Shown piece by piece: positions 1-5,461 of a stretch of DNA of 5,543 nt; positions within the stretch are counted from its first letter, which is position 1, and each line of letters opens with the position of its first letter. Below the pieces are notes generated by a model. It worked only from the letters and a program-made list of their open reading frames with translations, was not told where the DNA came from and searched no databases. The position numbers and the translations under genes are program-made. Source of the stretch: an uncultured Eubacteriales bacterium (GTDB lineage: Bacteria > Bacillota > Clostridia > Peptostreptococcales > Anaerovoracaceae); assembly GCA_910585135.1 (NCBI GenBank), contig CAJUEB010000024.1:6026-11568 (forward strand), written 5' to 3'.

Positions 1-1
1 G

Positions 2-541
2 GCTTTTATACAAGACGAACTCACTGCAAACGATATTCTCCTCGTCAGCCTTGCACCAACGGGAAAAGGCATTCCTGCATTTTTAGACGATTACGCATTT
101 TATACGCTGGCGCTGCTCCAAGTCTACCGCGCCACCCAAAACAGCCGCTACCTCTCCCAGGCCATCGGCACGGCAATCCAAACGATTGAGCAGTTCTGGG
201 ACGAGAAAGGCCATGGCTTTTTCTTTTCCGGAAAAGAAAACGAAAAGCTCATAACTGCTGTGAAAGAAACCTACGATGGTGCGATCCCATCGGCAAATGC
301 AGTCATGAGCTATAATCTGACCCAGCTCATCAAGAACATCGAAAACGGCAAAATACACCAGACGCCTACAGGCGTACTGGCGCAATTAAAAGATATCCAG
401 TGCAAGCACAATGATTTTATGGACAAACAGTCGTCGATGCAGCCTGCCGGACACAGCTTCTATCTGTTTGCCCGGTTTCCACTAAGGGAAATCGACTGCC
501 AAGACGGCGTTTGCAGACTCACTGGCGAAGATGTATTTTAA
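2..541 (+). CDS. C-terminal part of a YyaL/DUF255-type thioredoxin-domain protein (5' end missing)
   Basis: An open frame runs in from the left edge to TAA at 539-541, giving the last 179 residues of a protein whose start is outside the window. Family hallmarks seen are FLDDYAF (partial residues 27-33), GFFFS (72-76), DGAIPSANAV (92-101) and a C-terminal Cys pair (C166, C171) in DCQDGVC. These match the C-terminal glycosidase-like alpha/alpha-barrel half of the YyaL / spermatogenesis-associated protein 20 family. In that family an N-terminal thioredoxin-like domain (DUF255) precedes this half; here it would lie off the window. Full members are usually 600-700 residues, so about a quarter is present. 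The molecular role is not established; a redox or sugar-binding role is only suggested by the folds. The stop overlaps the stop of the convergent oxidoreductase gene by 3 bases, and no terminator hairpin is visible after it. Family assignment is fairly sure, function is not. Confidence 0.85.
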   Translation, partial: AFIQDELTANDILLVSLAPTGKGIPAFLDDYAFYTLALLQVYRATQNSRYLSQAIGTAIQTIEQFWDEKGHGFFFSGKENEKLITAVKETYDGAIPSANAVMSYNLTQLIKNIENGKIHQTPTGVLAQLKDIQCKHNDFMDKQSSMQPAGHSFYLFARFPLREIDCQDGVCRLTGEDVF

Positions 542-1833
542 ACCTTGGCATTTTTTATAGCGGGATTGTCAATGATGCGGCCATGTTCATCGAACCTCGA
601 GCCGTGACATGGGCAATCCCATGTATTTTCATCTCGATTGTGCTTTAATGCACAGCCCAAATGAGAACATCGCTTCGCCTTCGGCGTGAAAAAATTCTTA
701 ATCGTTTCTGCGGCATTCAACGCAAGCTGTGGCCGGAGCATCGACCTTGCAGGTGAAAAAATCTCCGCATATTCGTTTTCCCGCTCCATAACCAGATCCG
801 TCAAAATAGACGCAGCCGCCATCGCAGACGTTATGCCCCATTCGTTAAAACCCGAGGCCAGATAAACGTGCGGCAAAGCGTCGCTGTACGCTCCGATATA
901 CGGAATCTCATCCAGGCTGATACAATCCTGTGCAGCCCAGGCGTATTTTTCACGGGCATCGGGAAACACGCCATGGACAAAGCTTCTCACCAGCTGAAAT
1001 CCATCCTGCGCCGTCCCCGTGCGAGCATCGCCCCCGCCTACGATCAGCAAATCCTTATAGTTTCGAAGATACATCCCCCTTGGCTGCATATCGACATATG
1101 TTCCGGGAAGCATTGGTGCATGCGCAAGCGCAACGACAAAGGAACGCTTCTGATACAGCTTGAGCGGATAAAGCCCTTTCATTTTTAAGAAAGGATAATG
1201 TGCCGCGATGATGATTTTCTTTGCATGAATTTTTCCGTTATTCGTATACGCCGTTTTCCCTTTTACGTCGATGATGTGGGCATTCTCTTTGATATGCAGA
1301 TTTTTGGAAAGCGCACCCAAAAGCTTAAGCGGATGCATCTGCGCCGCCTGCGGAAAACGCACTGCCCCGGCGACATCAAACGGCAGCCCGCAGTCCTCCG
1401 TATATTCTGCCTGAGCGCCCAGTTCCTTAAGTGTCGCTGCTTCCGTCATCAGAGCCTGCTTATCCGTCATCGAATAAAGATACGATGGTTTTTCCTCATA
1501 GTCGAAATCATACCGTTCAGAAAGCGCCTGGTATGCATGAAATGCGTTCATATTTGCGGCAAGATACCCGCGCGCAACCTCTTTGCCAAACCGTTTTACC
1601 ATTTTCGTATAAACATCGCTGTGCTGCGCTGTAATGACCGCCGTCGTGCCTGCGGTCGTCCCGCTTCCGATGCGCCTGCCCTCTGCCAGCAGATAATCAA
1701 CGCCCTGTTCGTGCAGCATATGTGCACATAAAATACCTGTAATACCGCCGCCAACGATCAATACATCCGTTTTCGCTTCTCCTTGCAGCTGGGGAAAACG
1801 CGGCAAGGCTATCTTTTCTTCCCATAGTCGCAT
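538..1833 (-). CDS. FAD-dependent oxidoreductase (DAO fold) with C-terminal Rieske [2Fe-2S] domain, YhfW-like
   Basis: A 431-residue soluble protein with no signal peptide. The N-terminal FAD-binding Rossmann motif is VLIVGGGITG (residues 24-33, G28xG30xxG33), with E51 at the end of the second strand and the GSGTTAGTTA segment (57-65) expected to contact FAD. A second FAD-contact region, ASGFNEWGIT (326-335), is typical of the glycine/D-amino-acid oxidase (DAO) family. The C terminus is a short Rieske domain: C389-x-H391 and C407-x-x-H410 are the cluster ligands, and C394 and C409 are the extra cysteines that form a disulfide in classical Rieske proteins. The domain ends soon after DNPAIKNAKV, where the usual GPA reads NPA. 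The protein is shorter than Bacillus YhfW, about 500 residues as I recall. It probably oxidises an amine or amino acid and passes electrons via the iron-sulfur cluster; the substrate is unknown. The start at ATG 1831-1833 is chosen for AGGAGG 7 bases upstream. The in-frame ATG at 1980 is rejected because it lies inside the preceding terminator. Confidence 0.9.
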   Translation of the reverse strand: MRLWEEKIALPRFPQLQGEAKTDVLIVGGGITGILCAHMLHEQGVDYLLAEGRRIGSGTTAGTTAVITAQHSDVYTKMVKRFGKEVARGYLAANMNAFHAYQALSERYDFDYEEKPSYLYSMTDKQALMTEAATLKELGAQAEYTEDCGLPFDVAGAVRFPQAAQMHPLKLLGALSKNLHIKENAHIIDVKGKTAYTNNGKIHAKKIIIAAHYPFLKMKGLYPLKLYQKRSFVVALAHAPMLPGTYVDMQPRGMYLRNYKDLLIVGGGDARTGTAQDGFQLVRSFVHGVFPDAREKYAWAAQDCISLDEIPYIGAYSDALPHVYLASGFNEWGITSAMAAASILTDLVMERENEYAEIFSPARSMLRPQLALNAAETIKNFFTPKAKRCSHLGCALKHNRDENTWDCPCHGSRFDEHGRIIDNPAIKNAKV

Positions 1834-1840
1834 ATTGCCA

Positions 1841-1846
1841 CCTCCT
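1841..1846 (-). promoter_or_regulatory. Ribosome binding site fixing the oxidoreductase start
   Basis: The minus strand reads AGGAGG, a perfect Shine-Dalgarno core, 7 bases before ATG at 1833. This selects the 431-residue form over a frame that stays open to an ATG 49 codons further upstream. The added stretch has no conserved content, and its codons overlap the intergenic dyad and the permease terminator. Confidence 0.85.
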
Positions 1847-1876
1847 ATGGGATTATTATTTGATAGAAGGGAAAAC

Positions 1877-1906
1877 AGTATCCGCATTTTTGCTTTCAAA
1901 TGTAAA
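1877..1906 (-). promoter_or_regulatory. Candidate promoter of the oxidoreductase gene
   Basis: On the minus strand TTTACA (1901-1906, 5/6 match to the -35 consensus) is followed after 18 bases by GATACT (1877-1882, 4/6 match to -10). The leader to the ATG would be roughly 35-40 bases. The position suits a gene that follows a terminator and needs its own start. The -10 is weak, and other A+T-rich placements are possible. Confidence 0.4.
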
Positions 1907-1933
1907 TAAAAAATGTACACGGCGCAAATCAAA

Positions 1934-1950
1934 ATTGTGCGGAACACAAT
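1934..1950. repeat. Inverted repeat ATTGTG-N5-CACAAT upstream of the oxidoreductase gene
   Basis: Two perfect 6-base arms, ATTGTG and CACAAT, flank CGGAA. The dyad lies between the permease terminator and the candidate oxidoreductase promoter, ending about 28 bases upstream of the -35. Its size suits a dimeric repressor or activator site. Alternatively, as RNA on the minus strand it is a 6-bp hairpin followed by TTTTGATTT and could act as a weak second terminator. The sequence alone does not decide. Confidence 0.45.
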
Positions 1951-1951
1951 C

Positions 1952-2005
1952 AAAAAAGCAGGAGGCCAGACTGCCGGCATATGCCGAAAGCCCGAAGCTC
2001 CTGCT
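1952..2005 (-). terminator. Intrinsic terminator after the APC permease gene
   Basis: Beginning 17 bases after the permease stop, the minus strand carries AGCAGGAG, a 33-base interior and CTCCTGCT, giving an 8-bp perfect stem followed directly by a run of T (1952-1957 on the complement). The interior holds a second perfect palindrome, CGGCATATGCCG (1975-1986), so the RNA can form a nested or branched hairpin. The T tract on only this strand gives the direction. It should stop most permease transcripts before the oxidoreductase gene. Confidence 0.8.
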
Positions 2006-2021
2006 CATTACATAATGAAAA

Positions 2022-3710
2022 TCAATCTTTCTTTTCCACTTTCCTTGAAATAAAGAAGAAAATGATGCAAAGCACAGCGCATACGATCGTAAAGACATTG
2101 AGATATGTCCCGATCACGTTGACGATGGAATCGACATTGACATTTTCTATGATTCCGTCGAAATAATCTCCGGATTCCCAGGCGTCTTCCGTCCCCCAGC
2201 CTTCATACCAAGGAACAAATGCACATGTGATTACGTTCAGGATCGTAATCAGCAAGAACAGAAGAGAGATCCTCTTGGTATCTCCAACAGCAAGCCCCGT
2301 CTTCGGATTGCCCGGAAATGATGCGGCATCCTTTTTCGTAAGGCCGCCGTACCTTCTTCTCCAGATAAAGTAAAGCACAGGACCTGAAACCATAGCTGTC
2401 ATACCGCCAAGATAATAGTCCGAACCGTTGATTACCATTGCGAAAAGCGCAATGCAGATCGGCACGACGCAGAGAACCACGAGAAAACCAAATCCGCCCG
2501 GAATCTTGAACTTGTATTCTTCCGCCGGGATCTTCTTCCGCAAAATCATAGCCGAAATATATACGAGGATGTACGATGCGATCAGCATATGTACGTCTAT
2601 GATGATAACGAATCCAAATGGCAGCATACATAAAATCATCGTAGATATCGCTACTGACAGTACCGCGATATACGGAACACCATGCTTTTTATCGCACTTG
2701 ACGAGAACCGGCGGCGCCAGATTATCGTCTGCCAGGGAGAAAAAGCCTCTCGACCCTGAAGCAATATACGTATTGAAAATCGAACACTGTGCAAAGATAG
2801 CAACCAGCACGAAGAACACACCCATTGCCGGACCCCAGAAGGTCTCTACTACATCCGAATACCCTACGGTCCCGGCTTCTGTTCCCCAGTTGTCCCACTG
2901 ACCGAGCGAACCGAGTCCGGCAACGGTAGGCAGGATATAAACCGCCATGATCAGCGGAATGGTAATCAGCGTTCCTTTCGGAATAACCTGCGGATTCTTT
3001 ACCTCTCCTGCAATGGTAGACATGGATTCATAACCCGAATACATCCACATACATACGGAGATTCCGCCTGCGATGAAGAGCAGCCAGTCGGAAGCGCCCT
3101 CCGCCTTATATGCCGTAAGCTGGAACGAAATGGTATCTGCCGTTTCGGCATTGCCGCCCCAATTCATAAAACCACAGATGGCAACAAGCCCGAACGCCAC
3201 CATAACGAGAATAGACAAAATAGTGCTGGCAATCCCAACATCCTTGACGCCACGGATATTAATCCAAGTAAAGATGATGATCATTGCTGCTTTGATGGCA
3301 AATTCGCCGATCCAGCCCAGATCCCAGTATGCTGCCGCATACCCGCCTGCCAAAATAACATATACCGCATTATCAATATAGATGGAAATCGTTCTCCACC
3401 AGCCTGCCTGGAAACCCCAGAATTCGCCTAAGGCTTCCTGCACCCATTTGTAGTAACCGCCTTCCTGCGGTCTCACCGAGCCAAGCTCCGATGCGATAAG
3501 CCCGAAAGGCAATGCCCACACAAACGGCATCACGCAGAGCATAATGATCGAAAGCCCCGGTCCACATTCAGGAATCATTTCTTCTATTCCATAGCAGCCT
3601 GCCGCTACGAGACAGAAGATCATGAACACGACCGTAGATACCTTGATGTCATGCTTTTTTAGTCCATGTTCGCCTACTTCGGCGACATTGTTTTGTTGAC
3701 TTTGTGTCAT
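2022..3710 (-). CDS. APC-superfamily permease, polyamine/amino-acid transporter-like
   Basis: A 562-residue integral membrane protein. By eye there are about 14 hydrophobic segments: near 25-45, 52-74, 103-128, 135-152, 158-180, 208-230, 244-266, 293-315, 346-365, 367-390, 406-427, 432-450, 480-500 and 535-555. That is the usual 12 plus two extra at the C terminus. APC signatures include YGIEEMIPECGPG (40-52, the unwound TM1 region), RPQEGGYYKWV (80-90) and SGYESMSTIAGEVKNP (225-240, end of TM6). The order GIEE...GP...P.W.LP...SEL...GGYYKWV...GFQAGWW...DNAVY closely recalls the polyamine:H+ symporter branch (plant PUT, Leishmania POT1). Import of a polyamine or cationic amino acid is therefore plausible, but substrate and coupling ion are inferred. 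The loop between the last two segments (about 501-530) is strikingly acidic. ATG at 3708-3710 is preceded by AAGGAGG at 5 bases. It has its own promoter upstream and a terminator downstream, so it is probably monocistronic. Confidence 0.88.
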   Translation of the reverse strand: MTQSQQNNVAEVGEHGLKKHDIKVSTVVFMIFCLVAAGCYGIEEMIPECGPGLSIIMLCVMPFVWALPFGLIASELGSVRPQEGGYYKWVQEALGEFWGFQAGWWRTISIYIDNAVYVILAGGYAAAYWDLGWIGEFAIKAAMIIIFTWINIRGVKDVGIASTILSILVMVAFGLVAICGFMNWGGNAETADTISFQLTAYKAEGASDWLLFIAGGISVCMWMYSGYESMSTIAGEVKNPQVIPKGTLITIPLIMAVYILPTVAGLGSLGQWDNWGTEAGTVGYSDVVETFWGPAMGVFFVLVAIFAQCSIFNTYIASGSRGFFSLADDNLAPPVLVKCDKKHGVPYIAVLSVAISTMILCMLPFGFVIIIDVHMLIASYILVYISAMILRKKIPAEEYKFKIPGGFGFLVVLCVVPICIALFAMVINGSDYYLGGMTAMVSGPVLYFIWRRRYGGLTKKDAASFPGNPKTGLAVGDTKRISLLFLLITILNVITCAFVPWYEGWGTEDAWESGDYFDGIIENVNVDSIVNVIGTYLNVFTIVCAVLCIIFFFISRKVEKKD

Positions 3711-3715
3711 GTTTC

Positions 3716-3722
3716 CCTCCTT
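3716..3722 (-). promoter_or_regulatory. Ribosome binding site of the permease
   Basis: The minus strand reads AAGGAGG, ending 5 bases before the ATG at 3710. It is a full anti-16S match at slightly short spacing and supports this start. Confidence 0.85.
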
Positions 3723-3754
3723 TTTTAGAATAAAGAATAAATAACTACGTATGT

Positions 3755-3783
3755 ATTATATTATTTATGACACGATTTGCGAA
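3755..3783 (-). promoter_or_regulatory. Promoter of the APC permease
   Basis: On the minus strand TTCGCA (3778-3783, 4/6 match) is followed after 17 bases by a perfect TATAAT (3755-3760). Transcription would start near 3748, giving a leader of roughly 38 bases before the ATG. The -35 sits inside a small dyad, ATTT-GCG-AAAT (3775-3785). An interrupted palindrome around TACGTA (centre 3746-3751) falls at the predicted start point. Either could be a regulator site. Confidence 0.65.
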
Positions 3784-3811
3784 ATATACTTATTGCTGTT
3801 TTTTCATGGAT

Positions 3812-3829
3812 AAAAGGCGAACTTGCCTT
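3812..3829 (-). terminator. Weak terminator-like hairpin in the spacer upstream of the permease
   Basis: AAGGC (3814-3818) and GCCTT (3825-3829) form a 5-bp stem with a 6-base loop. Read on the minus strand, the stem ends in TTTTAT. It lies about 155 bases past the ATPase stop and about 30 bases upstream of the permease -35, so it could shield the permease from read-through. The short stem and T tract keep confidence low. Confidence 0.35.
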
Positions 3830-3866
3830 GAATAAAAGCTCTTTGTTTTTTTTATTGAAATAAAAA

Positions 3867-3893
3867 GCAAAAAAGGGGGTATTTTTGCGCAAA
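3867..3893. repeat. Overlapping palindromes in the ATPase-permease spacer
   Basis: GCAAAAA (3867-3873) and TTTTTGC (3882-3888) form a 7-bp inverted repeat around a G-rich centre containing GGGGG. Overlapping its right arm is a perfect 10-base palindrome, TTTGCGCAAA (3884-3893). They lie about 100 bases upstream of the permease -35, far for a simple operator but possible for an upstream activator or a second operator. No gene is seen in this spacer (3711-3984); frames there are only a few codons long. Confidence 0.4.
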
Positions 3894-3925
3894 TTACATA
3901 TTGTTTTAAAAAGAAAAGGCATAAA

Positions 3926-3946
3926 ATTGGAACATTTTCCACCAAT
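3926..3946 (-). terminator. Candidate weak terminator of the AAA ATPase gene
   Basis: About 40 bases after the ATPase stop the minus strand carries ATTGG, an 11-base interior and CCAAT, followed by TTTAT. An alternative register, TGGAA-AATG-TTCCA, is equally possible. A second A+T-rich dyad, CAATAA-GT-TTATTG (3943-3956), overlaps it. Stems are short, so this is only the best available candidate for the 3' end of the ATPase transcript. Confidence 0.35.
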
Positions 3947-3984
3947 AAGTTTATTGTAAAAGGCTCATTGCTAACTACTAATTT

Positions 3985-5196
3985 TTAATATTCAGAACTG
4001 AGAAGAAAGTCCGCTATGTGCATTGTTTTTATGCCTTCATAATTTCCTCCCGCAAATTCATCTGTCGTAAGAACATACTTGGGATAGTTATCGTGTATTT
4101 CAAGCAAACGGTCGTATTCTCGTTTTTCCGTCTTTTCGGATTTAATTTCCTGCGTGACCTGAACATAGATTTTTTCGTTCTGCCTTACCGCTACAAAGTC
4201 AATCTCTCCATCTCCGGTTTTCCCCACATTGACGGTGTATCCACGCCTGCAAAGTTCCAAATACACGATATTTTCAAGACTGGAAGCCACACTGTCTGCA
4301 TTATATCCGAGAACGCTATACCGCAGAGCGACATCTGCAAGATAGAATTTTTCCTGCGTTTTTAAAATTTCCTTTCCCTGCAAGTCATACCGGGAACAGC
4401 GCTGAAGCAAATATGCCTTCTCTAACTTTTCAAGATAGCTGTACACCGTTTCGTTGTCAATAGATCGGCGCTCTGATTTCAAGTAATCCGCAATCGACTT
4501 AGCAGAAAAGGTATTACCGACATTATTAAAGGTATATTTTACAACACGCTCCAACTGATCGATCTTCCTAACCTGATTTCGCTTTACAATGTCAGAAAAA
4601 ATCGTTGAATTGTATATATCCCTGACAATCGTATAGATTTCATCCTGGGAATATGCCTGTAAATGGGTCGCTGGAAAGCCTCCCAAACGGACATAGTTTG
4701 CCAGTTCTGCTTTTGGATTTCCTACATCGGAATACTTTGCCTTGAACATCAGGTATTCACCGAAGGACAGGGTGAAAATCCGAAAAGAAATATACCTCCC
4801 GGTAAGATAAGTTGATATTTCAGAGGACATCATCCGGGAGTTAGAACCCGTTATATACAGGTCAACATCAAAATCTGACGCTAATGAATTTACAACCTTT
4901 TCCCATCCTTTAATTTCCTGAACCTCATCAAGAAACAAATAGGTCTTTCCATCTGACGATAGCTGTTCTTTTAGCTGAGCGTATATCTGCTTCGCTGTCA
5001 TATCCTCATATTCCATCGAATCAAAATGACAGCTGATGATACGCTCCGCCGGAACATTTCTCTCGTCTTTCAGCTTTTCCATAATCATTTTTAGTATCGT
5101 AGACTTTCCGCAGCGGCGTACTCCTGTGAGGATTTTTACAAAAGGGGTATCCACATAAGCCATTATTTTATCCACATACATAGGTCTGTAAATCAC
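3985..5196 (-). CDS. AAA+ ATPase of the AAA_14 / DUF4143 type
   Basis: A 403-residue soluble protein. The Walker A motif is GVRRCGKST (residues 25-33), Walker B is YLFLDEVQ (86-93, D90/E91), and TGSNS (116-120) fits a sensor position. LTGR (131-134), LSFGEYL (143-149) and LGGFPA (171-176) are typical of this family. A winged-helix-like segment follows (about 214-269). The DUF4143 C terminus resembles a PD-(D/E)xK nuclease fold: E308, then GEIDF (E331, D333), then YVQVTQEI where a nuclease would have (E/Q)xK. T348 stands in the lysine position, so cleavage activity is doubtful. The family is common in Bacteroidetes, Clostridia and Archaea, and its biological role is unsettled. GTG at 5194-5196 is chosen because GGAGG lies 8 bases upstream and the promoter's -10 is at 5221-5226. 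An ATG at 5274 would lie upstream of that promoter, inside the inverted repeat. The gene is visibly A+T-richer than the permease and oxidoreductase genes, which hints at transfer. Family certain, role unknown. Confidence 0.9.
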   Translation of the reverse strand: MIYRPMYVDKIMAYVDTPFVKILTGVRRCGKSTILKMIMEKLKDERNVPAERIISCHFDSMEYEDMTAKQIYAQLKEQLSSDGKTYLFLDEVQEIKGWEKVVNSLASDFDVDLYITGSNSRMMSSEISTYLTGRYISFRIFTLSFGEYLMFKAKYSDVGNPKAELANYVRLGGFPATHLQAYSQDEIYTIVRDIYNSTIFSDIVKRNQVRKIDQLERVVKYTFNNVGNTFSAKSIADYLKSERRSIDNETVYSYLEKLEKAYLLQRCSRYDLQGKEILKTQEKFYLADVALRYSVLGYNADSVASSLENIVYLELCRRGYTVNVGKTGDGEIDFVAVRQNEKIYVQVTQEIKSEKTEKREYDRLLEIHDNYPKYVLTTDEFAGGNYEGIKTMHIADFLLSSEY

Positions 5197-5202
5197 GATG
5201 AT

Positions 5203-5209
5203 CACCTCC
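5203..5209 (-). promoter_or_regulatory. Ribosome binding site fixing a GTG start for the ATPase
   Basis: The minus strand reads GGAGGTG, with its GGAGG core 8 bases before GTG at 5196. In-frame ATG codons at 5217 and 5211 lie upstream of, or against, this site. They are also at or within a few bases of the predicted transcription start, so they cannot use it. Confidence 0.8.
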
Positions 5210-5220
5210 ATCTGCATAGT

Positions 5221-5249
5221 AGTATACCGCAAAACCTGCAAAAAATCAA
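5221..5249 (-). promoter_or_regulatory. Strong sigma-70-type promoter of the ATPase, overlapped by operator-like repeats
   Basis: On the minus strand TTGATT (5244-5249, 4/6 match) is followed after exactly 17 bases by TATACT (5221-5226, 5/6 match). Transcription would start near 5213-5214, leaving a leader of about 17 bases before GTG. The -35 overlaps the proximal arm of the inverted repeat at 5246-5284. A further GTTTTGCG copy (5228-5235) sits in the spacer next to the -10. A protein bound to these repeats would block RNA polymerase. Confidence 0.75.
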
Positions 5250-5284
5250 TTAGTTTTGCGGTTTGTAATCGCAAAACTAATTGA
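5246..5284. repeat. Perfect 15-bp inverted repeat upstream of the ATPase
   Basis: TCAATTAGTTTTGCG (5246-5260) and its exact reverse complement (5270-5284) flank the 9-base centre GTTTGTAAT. The octamer GTTTTGCG in each arm recurs a third time on the minus strand at 5228-5235, next to the -10 box. The likely reading is an operator for a dimeric DNA-binding protein. The alternative is a terminator-type hairpin, since on the minus strand the stem is followed at once by GA and six T (5240-5245). Both roles could coexist. Confidence 0.8.
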
Positions 5285-5333
5285 CTTTTATTTGATTGCG
5301 GATTTTAAATCATAAATCGCCAATTCTTGTCAA

Positions 5334-5368
5334 AGTAAAACAGATGGGAAAACCCCATCTGTTTTACT
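5334..5368 (-). terminator. Intrinsic terminator of tRNA-Leu (possibly bidirectional)
   Basis: AGTAAAACAGATGGG (5334-5348) and its perfect reverse complement (5354-5368) form a 15-bp stem with a 5-base loop. The G+C-rich apex is followed by TTTTACTTTG on the minus strand, and by TTTTACTGTTTTATTTTT on the plus strand. It lies 10 bases past the tRNA CCA end, so its main role is ending the tRNA transcript. By sequence it could also stop plus-strand transcription. Confidence 0.85.
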
Positions 5369-5378
5369 GTTTTATTTT

Positions 5379-5461
5379 TGGTGCGGCCGACCGGACTTGA
5401 ACCGGTACGGTCTCCCACACGCCCCTCAAACGTGCGCGTCTGCCTATTCCGCCACGGCCGC
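5379..5461 (-). tRNA. tRNA-Leu, anticodon GAG
   Basis: The 83-base gene folds as a class II tRNA. The acceptor stem GCGGCCG/CGGCCGC is 7 bp perfect. The D arm is GCGGAATAGGCAGACGC, the anticodon stem CACGT/GCGTG, and the loop TTGAGGG has GAG at 5425-5427. The 11-base variable region fits leucine tRNA. The T arm is ACCGG-TTCAAGT-CCGGT, the discriminator base is A, and CCA is encoded (5379-5381). It reads CUC and CUU leucine codons. No convincing promoter is visible in the 82 bases upstream, so it may belong to a longer tRNA transcript. Confidence 0.96.

Noticed and set aside
1198..1731. Long open frame on the plus strand inside the oxidoreductase gene
   Set aside because: It lies wholly antisense to a well-supported FAD/Rieske gene, is rich in R, C and H as expected of a shadow frame, and shows no recognisable domain.
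1834..1980. N-terminal extension of the oxidoreductase to ATG 1980
   Set aside because: The extra 49 codons overlap the permease terminator and the ATTGTG dyad. A perfect AGGAGG sits 7 bases before the downstream ATG, and the FAD motif begins 24 residues into the short form, as is usual.
2203..2631. A 142-codon minus-strand frame inside the permease gene
   Set aside because: It is out of frame with the permease, whose motifs continue through this stretch, and its translation resembles no protein family.
5197..5274. N-terminal extension of the ATPase to ATG 5274
   Set aside because: These codons span the inverted repeat, the -35 and -10 boxes and the ribosome binding site. Homologues of this type usually begin just before the RPMYVDKI-like segment.
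5379..5410. Possible attachment site at the tRNA 3' end
   Set aside because: No second copy of the tRNA 3' sequence and no integrase gene were found in the window, so an att site cannot be called.
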